Positions 1 through 8,078 of a stretch of 44,394 nt of DNA are shown here, piece after piece; the stretch's first letter is position 1; each line of letters starts with the position of its first letter. The stretch comes from UBA724 sp964229545. GTDB lineage: Bacteria; Bacteroidota; Bacteroidia; Flavobacteriales; Flavobacteriaceae. The notes under the pieces were generated by a model. The model did no database searches. It was not told where the DNA came from and saw only the letters and a list, made by a program, of their open reading frames with translations. The position numbers were made by a program, and so were the translations under genes. Location: contig CAXRDP010000004.1 of the NCBI GenBank assembly GCA_964229545.1, positions 1-44,394 on the forward strand. Direction: 5' to 3'.

Positions 1-582
1 AAATGTATTGCTGTAATAGCCAACACCATATCCTACGATAGGGGTAATACATACCGCCGCTAGGGCGCCTTCCACGGTTTTATTGGGTGACACTTTGGTG
101 TATAACGGATGTTTGCCCAGCCATGAGCCAAAGCCAAAGGCCACAGAATCTGTGGTCCATACGAGCAAAAGCAACCCAGTGATTAGCTCTTGATTGAAAA
201 CATTGTCCTGAGCCCCATCATATAAAAGCAAAAAAATGGGTGCGCATATATGTAAGCATGCGATTGCCATGGTGCTTAGGCTTTTTGCTTGTAATTCTTT
301 AAGAGCAACCATATGGTAGGCCAACCAAAGCTGAATCAAAATAGCTCCGAATGCCCAAATGAAATGAGGAACTTGTGTTTGAAACAAGCCATATGTCAAT
401 CCGCATACCAAAACCACTTTCCATAGAGACGAAGTACCTTGAAGATTGAGAAACTCTCTTGTAACCACCAAAGAGACCCCAATCAAAAAAATTGAATAAT
501 AAACAGAATCAAGCCAAAGGGTTCCGAGCCAAAGTCCGGCATAAAGCAATCCAAAAGCTGTTCTTAGAGAGAAAGAGGTCAT
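1..582 (-). CDS. cdsA: phosphatidate cytidylyltransferase (partial, C-terminus outside window)
   Basis: This gene runs off the left edge of the window; 194 residues are visible. The enzyme makes CDP-diacylglycerol from phosphatidate and CTP at the cytoplasmic membrane, the entry point to phospholipid synthesis. The N-terminal part is a series of hydrophobic membrane segments. Around residues 142-172 comes the family's conserved part: a W-T-x-D segment (Asp145), a glycine-rich stretch, and the CdsA signature SPNKTVEG at 165-172. The ATG overlaps the TAA stop of the upstream LUD gene by one base (TAATG), so the two are translationally coupled. It is the last visible gene of the rsfS-ftsH-LUD-cdsA operon. 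The family call is firm; the C-terminus cannot be seen. Confidence 0.9.
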   Translation of the reverse strand, partial: MTSFSLRTAFGLLYAGLWLGTLWLDSVYYSIFLIGVSLVVTREFLNLQGTSSLWKVVLVCGLTYGLFQTQVPHFIWAFGAILIQLWLAYHMVALKELQAKSLSTMAIACLHICAPIFLLLYDGAQDNVFNQELITGLLLLVWTTDSVAFGFGSWLGKHPLYTKVSPNKTVEGALAAVCITPIVGYGVGYYSNTF

Positions 583-1196
583 TAAAAATCTTCTAATAAG
601 ATTAAAAACACATCTTTGATGGGCAAGCCGTAAGTGAGGAAGTTCTCTTGATTTTCCTCTGTACTTTTTTTAAAGTGTTTGATAGAGGTAATGTTGATGG
701 GGATATTTTTTTTGTATTTGTGTTTAATGCCTTTTAGACCTTCACTCAATGTATCTGTGAGTTGTTTGGTGCCAGCAAAAATCACAAAACATTCTGGGAG
801 ATCTGCCAATTTGTGATTGGCAATCTGTTGATCACACATGATAATGCTTCCATCGTGGGCGACCAAAAACTCACATGAGGTAAGTAGAAATTTGGCATTT
901 AGGTTGGTTTTGGTAGGAGTGATGTCATCACGTTGAAAATGTTCAAGCAGGCTGGTGTCAAAACACAACATTTCTGAGGATGTCCATTTTTTCTCTTTAA
1001 TGACATCATCGAAGGCACGAAGGGCTTCATCCGTGTTTTCACAATAGATAAACTTGCCACCTTGTTGGGTAAATTTTAACGTAAAACTCTCTTCTATAGG
1101 AACCTCCTGTGCAGGCATATATTTGCTGCGCTCGGGTTGTTCCTTCTCTTCTTGCTTGGGCGCACTACCGAAAATAGATGACAGAAACCGCTTCAA
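582..1196 (-). CDS. LUD-domain (LutC/YkgG-like) protein
   Basis: The product has 204 residues. A variable, charged N-terminal tail (about 1-45) precedes a LUD-type domain whose most typical part is at about 103-155 (LLTSCEFLVAHDGSI followed by a short hydrophobic strand). LUD domains occur in LutB/LutC lactate-utilisation proteins, but the stand-alone flavobacterial versions next to ftsH have no established role. The reading frame opens with TTG rather than ATG: the peptide then begins KRFLSSIFG, as expected for this family, and an in-frame TAG lies nine codons upstream. It sits 58 bp behind ftsH and overlaps cdsA by one base, so it is an operon member. The function is unknown; the fold assignment is fairly sure. 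Confidence 0.8.
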   Translation of the reverse strand: MKRFLSSIFGSAPKQEEKEQPERSKYMPAQEVPIEESFTLKFTQQGGKFIYCENTDEALRAFDDVIKEKKWTSSEMLCFDTSLLEHFQRDDITPTKTNLNAKFLLTSCEFLVAHDGSIIMCDQQIANHKLADLPECFVIFAGTKQLTDTLSEGLKGIKHKYKKNIPINITSIKHFKKSTEENQENFLTYGLPIKDVFLILLEDF

Positions 1197-1254
1197 ATCA
1201 AATTGATTTTTGAATCCCTAAAGATAGAAAACTATGCGGTTTTAAAATGGATTT

Positions 1255-3228
1255 TTAGGCAGATTTATCTGCAGAAGCTTCTTCGTCTTTTTTGACTTCA
1301 GACACGGGTTCTTCTACCTCAAAGGGTCTTTTGCCAAAAATAGTCTCCAAATCGTCTTTGAAAATCACTTCTTTTTCCAATAGAACGTCCGCTAGCTGAC
1401 TTAGTTTTTTCTTGTGTTTACGCAACAGTGCTAGGGCACGCTTGTACTGACTTTCTACGATTTTAGAGATTTCTAAATCAATTTGTTTGGCTGTTTCTTC
1501 GCTGTAGGGCTTGGTGAATCCATACTCGTTCTGCCCATCGGAATCGTAATAAGTAATATTTCCGATTTTGTCATTCAATCCATAGACAGTTACCATGGCA
1601 CGCGCCTGACGGGTTACTTTGACCAGATCGCTCAAAGCGCCTGTGGAAATTTTGTTAAACACGATCTGCTCTGCAGCACGTCCACCCAAGGTTGCGCACA
1701 TTTCGTCCAACATTTGTTCGGTTCGAACAATCTGTCTCTCTTCTGGCAAGTACCATGCGGCTCCCAAAGACTGACCTCGTGGCACAATGGTGACTTTCAC
1801 CAGTGGGGCAGCATGCTCTAACATCCAGCTCACCGTAGCATGACCGGCTTCGTGGTAGGCGATGGTCTTTTTTTCTGCGGGGGTTATGATTTTGCTTTTC
1901 TTCTCCAAACCTCCAACAATACGGTCAACAGCATCCAAGAAGTCTTGACGGCCCACTTTTTTTCTGTTTTTTCGAGCAGCAATCAGCGCAGATTCGTTAC
2001 ATACATTGGCGATGTCTGCTCCTGAAAAACCTGGCGTTTGTTTGGCCAAGAAATCTACATCGAGTTGGGTGTCTACTTTTAGAGGCTTTAAGTGGACTTC
2101 GAAAATTTCTTTTCTTTCCCTAAGGTCAGGTAGGTCCACATAGATTTGACGGTCAAAACGACCAGCACGCATCAGCGCCTTGTCCAACACATCGGCTCGG
2201 TTGGTGGCCGCCAATACAATCACATTGGTGTCTGTGCCAAATCCGTCCATCTCCGTAAGGAGTTGGTTGAGTGTGTTTTCTCGTTCGTCATTCGACCCAG
2301 TGATATTGTTTTTACCGCGCGCGCGACCGATGGCATCAATTTCATCGATAAATATGATGGCAGGTGATTTGTCTTTGGCTTGTTTGAATAAGTCACGAAC
2401 ACGCGAGGCACCCACGCCGACAAACATTTCCACAAAGTCTGAACCTGACAAAGAGAAGAAGGGTACTTTGGCCTCTCCGGCCACGGCTTTGGCCAATAGT
2501 GTTTTTCCGGTACCCGGAGGTCCTACCAACAAGGCCCCTTTGGGGATTTTACCTCCAAGAACAGTGTATTTACTTGGGTTTTTAAGAAAGTCTACAATTT
2601 CTTGCACCTCTTCTTTGGCGCCTTCCAGCCCCGCAACATCTTTAAAAGTGACTTTGATGTCTGAATTTTCATCAAACAAGCGCGCTTTGGATTTTCCGAT
2701 ATTAAATATCTGTCCGCCTGCACCTCCAGCACCACCTCCCGACATGCGACGCATCAAAAAGATCCAAACCGCAATAATGAGAATCAGAGGTAAAAACCCT
2801 ATCAACACATCTAGCCAGCGATTTTCAACCGTTTTAAACTCGTAGAAAAAGTCAATTCCTTTTTGCTCGGCTGTTTCAAGTTTGCGTTGAAAAAGCTCCA
2901 AATTACCCACCTCAAACTGGTAGTGAGGGCCTTTCTCGTTGGTTCTTCCAAAGAAATCTTCAGCGCGGGCATTTTTGTGTTTGGGGGTTTGAAGGGCATC
3001 GGGTTTTAGTGTTACCTGAGCTATGTTTTTGTTGATGACCAATACCTGAGCCACATCACCGTCGTTGAGAAACTTTTCAAAAGTGGAAATGTTGATTTGC
3101 TGTCGCTCAGACATACTGCCGCTATTGTTGAAATACGACATTCCAATAAAAAATGCCGCTATCAGCGCATACAACCAATAGGAACTAATGCTGGGTTTTT
3201 TGTTAGGTGCTTTTTCTTTTTTAGCCAT
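1255..3228 (-). CDS. ftsH: ATP-dependent zinc metalloprotease FtsH
   Basis: A membrane-anchored AAA+ protease of 657 residues that degrades misfolded membrane proteins and short-lived regulators. Visible parts in order are a first transmembrane helix (about 17-34), a periplasmic FtsH-extracellular domain, a second helix (about 139-158), a Gly-rich linker, Walker A GPPGTGKT (236-243), Walker B IIFIDEID (291-298), the second region of homology (around 342-359), and the zinc motif HEAGH (459-463), with Asp534 as the probable third zinc ligand. All catalytic residues are intact and the length is normal. It follows rsfS by 25 bp and is probably co-transcribed from the promoter upstream of rsfS. 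The C-terminus is acidic and charged. Confidence 0.98.
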   Translation of the reverse strand: MAKKEKAPNKKPSISSYWLYALIAAFFIGMSYFNNSGSMSERQQINISTFEKFLNDGDVAQVLVINKNIAQVTLKPDALQTPKHKNARAEDFFGRTNEKGPHYQFEVGNLELFQRKLETAEQKGIDFFYEFKTVENRWLDVLIGFLPLILIIAVWIFLMRRMSGGGAGGAGGQIFNIGKSKARLFDENSDIKVTFKDVAGLEGAKEEVQEIVDFLKNPSKYTVLGGKIPKGALLVGPPGTGKTLLAKAVAGEAKVPFFSLSGSDFVEMFVGVGASRVRDLFKQAKDKSPAIIFIDEIDAIGRARGKNNITGSNDERENTLNQLLTEMDGFGTDTNVIVLAATNRADVLDKALMRAGRFDRQIYVDLPDLRERKEIFEVHLKPLKVDTQLDVDFLAKQTPGFSGADIANVCNESALIAARKNRKKVGRQDFLDAVDRIVGGLEKKSKIITPAEKKTIAYHEAGHATVSWMLEHAAPLVKVTIVPRGQSLGAAWYLPEERQIVRTEQMLDEMCATLGGRAAEQIVFNKISTGALSDLVKVTRQARAMVTVYGLNDKIGNITYYDSDGQNEYGFTKPYSEETAKQIDLEISKIVESQYKRALALLRKHKKKLSQLADVLLEKEVIFKDDLETIFGKRPFEVEEPVSEVKKDEEASADKSA

Positions 3229-3253
3229 TTTATAGTATTAGAAGCAATCTCAA

Positions 3254-3622
3254 TCAATAACTGGAGGCAATTTCTGTCACTTTTGCATCACCCCATAGAG
3301 ATTCAATATCATAATGTTCGCGTATGTTACGCTGGAAAATGTGTACCACAACATCTACATAGTCGATAAGTACCCATTCGCTATTTTCTAACCCTTCTGC
3401 TTGGAGGGGTTTTTCTTTTAATGCCTTACTGACCTTTTTTTGAACCGAACCTGCAAGCGCACTCACTTGGGTATTGGAAGTACCCGAACAAATGATAAAA
3501 TATTGGCATACGGTATTTTCAATATCACGCAAGTCCATCACACAAATATCTTCTCCTTTTACATCTTCCAAAGCATCTATGATGTAGGTGATGAGGTTGT
3601 CGGAACCGGTGGTTTTTACCAT
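3254..3622 (-). CDS. rsfS: ribosome silencing factor RsfS (Iojap/YbeB family)
   Basis: A 122-residue protein of the RsfS family, which binds ribosomal protein L14 (uL14) on the 50S subunit and blocks subunit joining when nutrients are scarce. The core is recognisable at about 25-110: the DICVMDLRDIENTVCQYFIICSGTS segment in two parts (VMDLRDIEN and FIICSGTSN) and the late W-x-L-x-D-Y-x-D-V-V-V-H-I-F stretch. It is the first gene of a minus-strand operon with ftsH, the LUD gene and cdsA, an arrangement common in Flavobacteriia. The ATG lies 17 bases after a TAGATTTG -7 box. Confidence 0.95.
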   Translation of the reverse strand: MVKTTGSDNLITYIIDALEDVKGEDICVMDLRDIENTVCQYFIICSGTSNTQVSALAGSVQKKVSKALKEKPLQAEGLENSEWVLIDYVDVVVHIFQRNIREHYDIESLWGDAKVTEIASSY

Positions 3623-3638
3623 ACAATAGCCGTTTGAG

Positions 3639-3668
3639 CAAATCTATTACAAATTCATGTAATACAAT
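3639..3668 (-). promoter_or_regulatory. Bacteroidota-type promoter of the rsfS-ftsH operon
   Basis: On the minus strand ATTG (3668-3665) is followed after 18 bases by TAGATTTG (3646-3639), a match to the Bacteroidota -33/-7 pattern TTTG-N19-TAnnTTTG. Transcription would start near 3634, giving a leader of about a dozen bases before the rsfS ATG at 3622. Confidence 0.65.
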
Positions 3669-3678
3669 GAGATATACT

Positions 3679-3686
3679 TAATTTTG
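3679..3686 (+). promoter_or_regulatory. -7 promoter box of birA (probably leaderless)
   Basis: TAATTTTG fits TAnnTTTG and ends exactly four bases before the birA ATG at 3691. Since the start site in these promoters lies about five bases after the final G, the mRNA would begin at or next to the start codon. No clear -33 TTG is seen at the right distance. Confidence 0.55.
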
Positions 3687-3690
3687 TTCA

Positions 3691-4413
3691 ATGCATATAA
3701 TCAAACTTAGTGCCACCGCATCTACCAATGATGATTTGCGCAATTATGTCAAAGACATGCAACCCCAACAGCCGACTGTACTGTGGACCCCCAACCAGTT
3801 TCAAGGAAAGGGTCAGGCAGGCAATGTATGGCACAGTGCTCCCAACGAAAACCTGACTTTTTCTCTGTATATACCGGATTTAAGACTTCCTGTGGGTCAA
3901 TCTTTTGAACTCAACAAATGGGTTTCTGTAACCCTAGCAGATTGGTTGGAAAACCATCATATACCTGAAATTCAAATCAAATGGCCTAACGACATTTTGT
4001 CAGGTCAAAAGAAAATAGGAGGTATACTCATAGAGTCCAGTATTAGTAATGGCCAAGTGCAACCCTACGCCATTGGGGTTGGTGTCAATGTGAACCAATC
4101 AAACTTCCTGGATTTACCGAACGCTACTTCCATGAGCCTACAAACTGAGAAGAACTTTGATATAGAAAAATTGGTTGTGTCTTGTTCGCAGGCAATTGTC
4201 AATGCTTTGAAACCGACTCTAGATTCATGCACAAATGGCTATCTCGATCGTCTGTATGGGTTTCAAAAACTTGGAAAATTCAGTCAAAACGGAGTCCCTT
4301 TTGAGGGTGTCATCACGGGTGTGCAAAAAGATGGACGCTTAACGATTCAGACTGAGGACAAACAATTGTTATTTGCGCCTAAGACCCTAAAGTTTGTCCA
4401 TATTTCCAATTAA
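3691..4413 (+). CDS. birA: biotin--[acetyl-CoA-carboxylase] ligase
   Basis: A 240-residue biotin protein ligase, which activates biotin as biotinyl-5'-AMP and attaches it to the lysine of biotin carboxyl carrier proteins. The biotinyl-AMP loop is at 39-47 (GKGQAGNVW, a variant of the usual GRGRxGRxW), followed by the KWPNDI motif at 97-102 and KKIGGILIE at 107-115. There is no N-terminal DNA-binding domain, so this is the monofunctional type without repressor activity. It diverges from rsfS and its last 27 bases overlap the 3' end of the convergent SRPBCC gene. Confidence 0.95.
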   Translation: MHIIKLSATASTNDDLRNYVKDMQPQQPTVLWTPNQFQGKGQAGNVWHSAPNENLTFSLYIPDLRLPVGQSFELNKWVSVTLADWLENHHIPEIQIKWPNDILSGQKKIGGILIESSISNGQVQPYAIGVGVNVNQSNFLDLPNATSMSLQTEKNFDIEKLVVSCSQAIVNALKPTLDSCTNGYLDRLYGFQKLGKFSQNGVPFEGVITGVQKDGRLTIQTEDKQLLFAPKTLKFVHISN

Positions 4414-4776
4414 GGCTTCTAAAAATTGGGTGAGTGGCTTTTTGACCATCATGGCCATCATGGGATTGAGGTCTCCTTTGAACTGTAGCTGCACTTGTGT
4501 TAGATTTTCTTCTAAAGCTTCTAATTGCCCGATGAGTTCAAACGCCACTTTACCTCCAGAGGACTCTAGTATAATGGTGCCGGGACTGATGCGTTCTTTG
4601 ATACGCAAGCTCAGCTCAGGCATACTGCCCAACTTGAATCTAAAGGAGTCATTTTCTACTACAGAGAAAGAAGCTCCTTCCGGCATAAGAACTCCAAAAG
4701 ATTCTGGTGTGCTGAGCCGAGAAAAGACAGCCTCTAAAGGCTGATTGACGGTTGCAAATGAACTGTTAATCTCCAT
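4387..4776 (-). CDS. SRPBCC-like (START-fold) protein of unknown function
   Basis: A 129-residue protein that opens with a sequence typical of SRPBCC/polyketide cyclase-like proteins (residues 1-25, ...SSFATVNQPLEAVFSRL) and ends in an amphipathic helix. The fold is a helix-grip pocket that often binds hydrophobic ligands. No catalytic residues can be assigned. It follows pyrE by nine bases and appears to be its operon partner, a pairing seen in other Flavobacteriia, but its link to pyrimidine synthesis is unknown. Its 3' end overlaps birA by 27 bp on the opposite strand. Confidence 0.75.
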   Translation of the reverse strand: MEINSSFATVNQPLEAVFSRLSTPESFGVLMPEGASFSVVENDSFRFKLGSMPELSLRIKERISPGTIILESSGGKVAFELIGQLEALEENLTQVQLQFKGDLNPMMAMMVKKPLTQFLEALIGNMDKL

Positions 4777-4785
4777 ATCGACAAT

Positions 4786-5427
4786 TTAAGGTTTCCAAGT
4801 TTCGGGTGACAAACGCCAGCTTTTCAGAAGTTCGGCATCTGTGGCATTGATATGCCCAGATTCCAAGGCTTGTTCCAGTAGGTGCTCGTAGTTGCTCAAG
4901 GTGTTGAGCTGTACTTTTGATAGTTCAAAATTGTCTTGGGCAACGGGAAAATTATAGGAAAAAATGGCCAACATACCTTTGATATTGGCGCCAAAATCGC
5001 GGAGTGCATCCACTGCCTGAAGACTGCTTTTTCCGGTACTGATAAGATCTTCAATGACCACTACTGTACTGTTGGGCTCTAGCCATCCCTCAATCTGATT
5101 CTGACGCCCATGAGCTTTGGGTTTGGGACGCACATACACAAACGGCAGGTTGAGTTGTTCGGCTACCAAAGCACCCAAGCCGATGGCTCCGGTGGCGACG
5201 CCTGCAATGGCATCGGGCTTGCCGTAGATTTCCTCAATTTGTTTGGCCATTTGTTCTCTCAAATAATTTCTTATCACAGGGTATGAGAGCGCGATACGAT
5301 TGTCACAATAAATGGGTGACCGCCATCCGCTGGCCCAAGTAAAAGGATTTTTGGGTTCCAACTTTATTGCATTTATTTGTAAGAGAAACTCAGCAACTTT
5401 TTTTGCTGTAAAGGAGTCATGAATCAT
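4786..5427 (-). CDS. pyrE: orotate phosphoribosyltransferase
   Basis: A 213-residue enzyme of de novo pyrimidine synthesis that converts orotate and PRPP to orotidine 5'-phosphate. Conserved parts are FTWASGWRSPIYCDNR (29-44), the catalytic-loop lysine-rich segment RPKPKAHGRQN (100-110), and the PRPP-binding VVVIEDLISTGKSS (122-135). The open frame continues 61 codons upstream, but that stretch is only antisense to the Nudix gene. The start is taken at ATG 5427, which gives the family's normal N-terminus (MIHDSFTAKK) and lies four bases after a TACTTTTG -7 box. The start codon interlocks with the Nudix ATG on the other strand. Confidence 0.95.
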   Translation of the reverse strand: MIHDSFTAKKVAEFLLQINAIKLEPKNPFTWASGWRSPIYCDNRIALSYPVIRNYLREQMAKQIEEIYGKPDAIAGVATGAIGLGALVAEQLNLPFVYVRPKPKAHGRQNQIEGWLEPNSTVVVIEDLISTGKSSLQAVDALRDFGANIKGMLAIFSYNFPVAQDNFELSKVQLNTLSNYEHLLEQALESGHINATDAELLKSWRLSPETWKP

Positions 5428-6037
5428 GGAGCAAAAGTATAAAGTTTTTATCAATGCAAAACTGATTGTCCTTACCGCCAAAAAACCCAAATCCCCTGAT
5501 GTGCATGTGTTGCCACTTGCTGAAACCTCCTTTTCGGATGTTTTAAAACACTTTCGCAAAACCGCCGCTAAAAAAATATATCTACTTGGAGATGACGCGC
5601 GTACGCTCATGCATTATTTTAAAGCCAAACTGCCCGTTACCCAAGCCGGTGGCGGACTGGTGACCAATGCTGAGGGGCACACGCTATTTATTTTTCGCAA
5701 AGGCAAATGGGATTTGCCCAAAGGTAAAATCGATCGAGGGGAGACCATCGAGGACGGTGCTGTGCGTGAAGTAAAAGAAGAGACCGGAGTAAAAAAACTA
5801 AAAATGCAAGGGTTGGCCGGTATGACTTACCACATTTTTAAACGCAATGACACCTATCAGCTAAAAGAAACCTTTTGGTTTTATATGAGTACTAGCTACA
5901 CAGGTGATTTAAAGCCCGAAACCAAAGAGGATATCACAAAAGCAGTTTGGAAAAACGATGAAAAGACCCGAAAAGCTTTAGAAAAAACCTACCCAAACAT
6001 CAAGCATTTGTTTGATCAAACGACGCTCAAACCCTGA
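5426..6037 (+). CDS. Nudix hydrolase
   Basis: A 203-residue protein. About 70 N-terminal residues of unassigned function precede a Nudix domain with an intact Nudix box: G100, E106, R114-E115 and E118-E119, then G121, matching Gx5Ex7REUxEExGU. Nudix enzymes cleave nucleoside diphosphates linked to another group; the substrate cannot be read from sequence. Near relatives in Flavobacteriia are found beside pyrE. The ATG overlaps the pyrE start codon (CATG at 5425-5428). An AAGGAG lies nine bases upstream, but it is also pyrE coding sequence, so its role is uncertain. The 3' end overlaps coaD by 11 bp. Confidence 0.9.
   Translation: MEQKYKVFINAKLIVLTAKKPKSPDVHVLPLAETSFSDVLKHFRKTAAKKIYLLGDDARTLMHYFKAKLPVTQAGGGLVTNAEGHTLFIFRKGKWDLPKGKIDRGETIEDGAVREVKEETGVKKLKMQGLAGMTYHIFKRNDTYQLKETFWFYMSTSYTGDLKPETKEDITKAVWKNDEKTRKALEKTYPNIKHLFDQTTLKP
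5432..5461 (-). promoter_or_regulatory. pyrE promoter, located inside the Nudix coding region
   Basis: On the minus strand TTTTG (5461-5457) is followed after 17 bases by TACTTTTG (5439-5432), then CTCC and the pyrE ATG. The whole promoter lies within the first codons of the opposing Nudix gene and predicts a leaderless pyrE transcript. Confidence 0.6.
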
Positions 6038-6479
6038 CACAATCAGGTACAAGCTGGGTGTAGTCTCCCTTGTTTCGAATAATTTCTCTTACAATACTAC
6101 TGCTGATAAAAGATGTGCCAGCCGATGTCAATAAGAAAACGGTCTCTATTTCTGAAAGTTTTCGATTGGTGCGTGCGATGGCTTTTTCGAATTCAAAATC
6201 GCCGTTGTTGCGCACTCCTCTGAGTATATAGTTTGCACCCACCTCACGACAAAAATCGATGGTCATTCCTTCGTAGGAAACTACACGAACTTTGGGTTGG
6301 TCAGCAAAGCATTTTTCAATAAAATCCTTGCGCTGATCTAGAGAGAACATATATTGTTTTTCCGAATTGGCGCCTATGCCAACAATAACCTCATCAAAAA
6401 TGGTTGTGCCGCGCACAACGATATCCATATGGCCCAAGGTAAAGGGGTCAAATGAGCCTGGAAAAACCGCACGTTTCAT
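6027..6479 (-). CDS. coaD: pantetheine-phosphate adenylyltransferase
   Basis: A 150-residue enzyme catalysing the fourth step of coenzyme A synthesis: transfer of AMP from ATP to 4'-phosphopantetheine, giving dephospho-CoA. It has the nucleotidyltransferase signature FPGSFDPFTLGH (6-17, with the T/HxGH motif at 14-17) and the late ISSSIVRE motif. The start ATG is four bases after the -7 box TACATTTG. It lies 13 bases downstream of ddl, so it may be both co-transcribed with ddl and expressed from its own leaderless promoter. Confidence 0.97.
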   Translation of the reverse strand: MKRAVFPGSFDPFTLGHMDIVVRGTTIFDEVIVGIGANSEKQYMFSLDQRKDFIEKCFADQPKVRVVSYEGMTIDFCREVGANYILRGVRNNGDFEFEKAIARTNRKLSEIETVFLLTSAGTSFISSSIVREIIRNKGDYTQLVPDCVRV

Positions 6480-6483
6480 AGTG

Positions 6484-6491
6484 CAAATGTA
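6484..6491 (-). promoter_or_regulatory. -7 promoter box of coaD (probably leaderless)
   Basis: TACATTTG on the minus strand, in the 13-base gap after the ddl stop, is followed by CACT and then the coaD ATG. The four-base spacing is identical to ddl, pyrE and birA. No -33 TTG is seen at the right distance. Confidence 0.5.
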
Positions 6492-6492
6492 T

Positions 6493-7455
6493 TTATTTTT
6501 TGAGGGCTTCGGCTATGGCGGCTTCAAAAAGCTCACTGAGCGGTATGCCTGCATGGCGGGCTTGTTGGGGTAGCAAGCTGGCCTCGGTCAGACCGGGAAC
6601 GGTATTGATTTCTAAAAAATAAGGGATGTCTCCCACAAAAATAAAATCGCTGCGGCTAAAACCTTTCATACCTAAAGATGCATAGACTTTAAGTGCTGCT
6701 TGGTTTAGGTTTTTCAATTGTTTTTCGGAAAGGCGAGCAGGTGTGATTTCTTCGGATTGACCTTCATATTTGGCGGCATAATCAAAAAAATCAGCGCTAC
6801 TCACAATTTCTGTGGGCGCCAAAACACGTACTTTCCCCTCGTATGTAATTACGCCAATAGACACCTCGGTGCCCTCTAAAAAAGACTCGATTAACACACA
6901 ATCATCCTCTTGAAATGCCTTGGCAATCGCTCCCAAAAGTTCAGATTCCTCATAAACTTTGCTAACCCCAAAACTACTTCCCGCCTGATTGGCTTTTACA
7001 AAACATGGCAACCCCACGGTTTCGACAACTCTTTTGGTATCAATTTCTTGTCCTTTAGAGATCACCATTCTGTGGGCCATGGAAATGCCGTAAGGCTGTA
7101 GGAAATCCAGGGTCTTACTCTTGTTGTAGGTCAAGGCTGATATCTCGGCCGAACATCCGGTATAAGGGATGCCCCTCTTGTCAAAGTAGGCTTGCAACTC
7201 TCCGTTCTCCCCGGGAGCACCGTGAACGGCATTAAATACTACATCAAAGATCAGGTCTCCACAGCTAAAATCTTTTTGATCGATGGGCAACCAAGTGTCA
7301 TCCACCAAGACGGTCCAGCCCTTTTTGTCGATTCGAACCGGGTAGGGCCTGTACTGGGTTTTGTTTAAGTGTTGAACTACCACCGAACCACTCTTTAACG
7401 AAATCTCATATTCAGAGGTATAACCCCCCATTATCACCGCAACGTTTGGCTTCAT
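6493..7455 (-). CDS. ddl: D-alanine--D-alanine ligase
   Basis: A 320-residue ATP-grasp ligase joining two D-alanines for the peptidoglycan stem peptide. Recognisable are the N-terminal VAVIMGGYTSEYEISL (5-20), the central NAVHGAPGENG substrate segment, the ATP-grasp core, and the C-terminal FLEINTVPGLT motif with metal-binding Glu/Asn. The length is typical. Its ATG lies four bases after a TATTTTTG box. It diverges from the PASTA gene, whose product is also a likely cell-wall protein, and is followed by coaD. Confidence 0.97.
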   Translation of the reverse strand: MKPNVAVIMGGYTSEYEISLKSGSVVVQHLNKTQYRPYPVRIDKKGWTVLVDDTWLPIDQKDFSCGDLIFDVVFNAVHGAPGENGELQAYFDKRGIPYTGCSAEISALTYNKSKTLDFLQPYGISMAHRMVISKGQEIDTKRVVETVGLPCFVKANQAGSSFGVSKVYEESELLGAIAKAFQEDDCVLIESFLEGTEVSIGVITYEGKVRVLAPTEIVSSADFFDYAAKYEGQSEEITPARLSEKQLKNLNQAALKVYASLGMKGFSRSDFIFVGDIPYFLEINTVPGLTEASLLPQQARHAGIPLSELFEAAIAEALKK

Positions 7456-7459
7456 GCTG

Positions 7460-7467
7460 CAAAAATA
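7460..7467 (-). promoter_or_regulatory. -7 promoter box of ddl (probably leaderless)
   Basis: TATTTTTG on the minus strand is followed by CAGC and the ddl ATG at 7455. This is a full TAnnTTTG match with the same four-base spacing as other genes in the window. A -33 element is not evident. Confidence 0.5.
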
Positions 7468-7495
7468 TCATTTATTTTCACCCCTTTGGTTTTAT

Positions 7496-7503
7496 TATCT
7501 TTG
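7496..7503 (+). promoter_or_regulatory. -7 promoter box of the PASTA-rluD pair
   Basis: TATCTTTG matches TAnnTTTG and ends 11 bases before the ATG at 7515, predicting a very short leader of about half a dozen bases. It faces away from the ddl promoter in the same 59-bp gap. Confidence 0.5.
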
Positions 7504-7514
7504 CCCTCACACAC

Positions 7515-8078
7515 ATGAATATGGGATGGTTCCGCTTTTTATTCAGTTTTACTTTCCTGAAGCAAGCCTTTAAGGCAGCTTTGGTTGCGACCCTTTTTCT
7601 TGTGTTGTTACTCTACAGTTTGGGTTGGCACACCCGTCAAGGACGTTTTATTGAAGTTCCCGACCTCAGTCAACAAACACTCGACCAAGTCATTGAAATT
7701 TTGGACGATGCCGATTTGCGCTATGAGGTTATTGATTCAGCCAATTACAACCCCAACTACAAACCTTTTGCAGTTATTGAACACCAACCCAAGGCCGGTG
7801 AGCAGGTGAAAAAAGATCGAAAAATATATCTAACGCTAAACCCCTCAAACTACAGGGAAATTTCTGTGCCAGACGTCATTCAAATCACCTACCGAAATGC
7901 TGCATCGACCCTTCGTGCTGTAGGTCTGGAAGTAGGCGAAATCACCTATCGTGACAATATTGGTAAGGATATGGTTTTGCAATTGCGTTTTGAGGGAGAG
8001 GGCATCGTCCCTGGCGCCAAAGTCCCAAAAACGTCCCCTATTGACTTGGTGTTGGGCAACGGCAAAGCCCCAGAATGA
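7515..8078 (+). CDS. PASTA-domain membrane protein
   Basis: A 187-residue protein with one N-terminal transmembrane helix (about 18-38) and two extracytoplasmic PASTA repeats (roughly 43-110 and 112-187; typical VPDLSQQTLDQV and VPDVIQITYRNA openings). PASTA domains bind peptidoglycan fragments or beta-lactams. There is no kinase or transpeptidase domain, so this is a stand-alone PASTA protein as found in Flavobacteriia next to ddl. The frame is open 23 codons further upstream, but the start at 7515 (MNMGWFRF) fits the promoter; ATG 7521 is an alternative. The stop overlaps the rluD start (ATGA). Confidence 0.88.
   Translation: MNMGWFRFLFSFTFLKQAFKAALVATLFLVLLLYSLGWHTRQGRFIEVPDLSQQTLDQVIEILDDADLRYEVIDSANYNPNYKPFAVIEHQPKAGEQVKKDRKIYLTLNPSNYREISVPDVIQITYRNAASTLRAVGLEVGEITYRDNIGKDMVLQLRFEGEGIVPGAKVPKTSPIDLVLGNGKAPE

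Noticed and set aside
2180..2845. 221-codon plus-strand open frame
   Set aside because: It lies wholly antisense to the conserved ATPase part of ftsH, and its composition (many Ser, Pro, Arg) is that of a shadow frame.
4786..5610. Longer pyrE frame starting at 5610
   Set aside because: The extra 61 codons are antisense to the Nudix gene and unlike any PyrE N-terminus; ATG 5427 has a promoter at the right distance.
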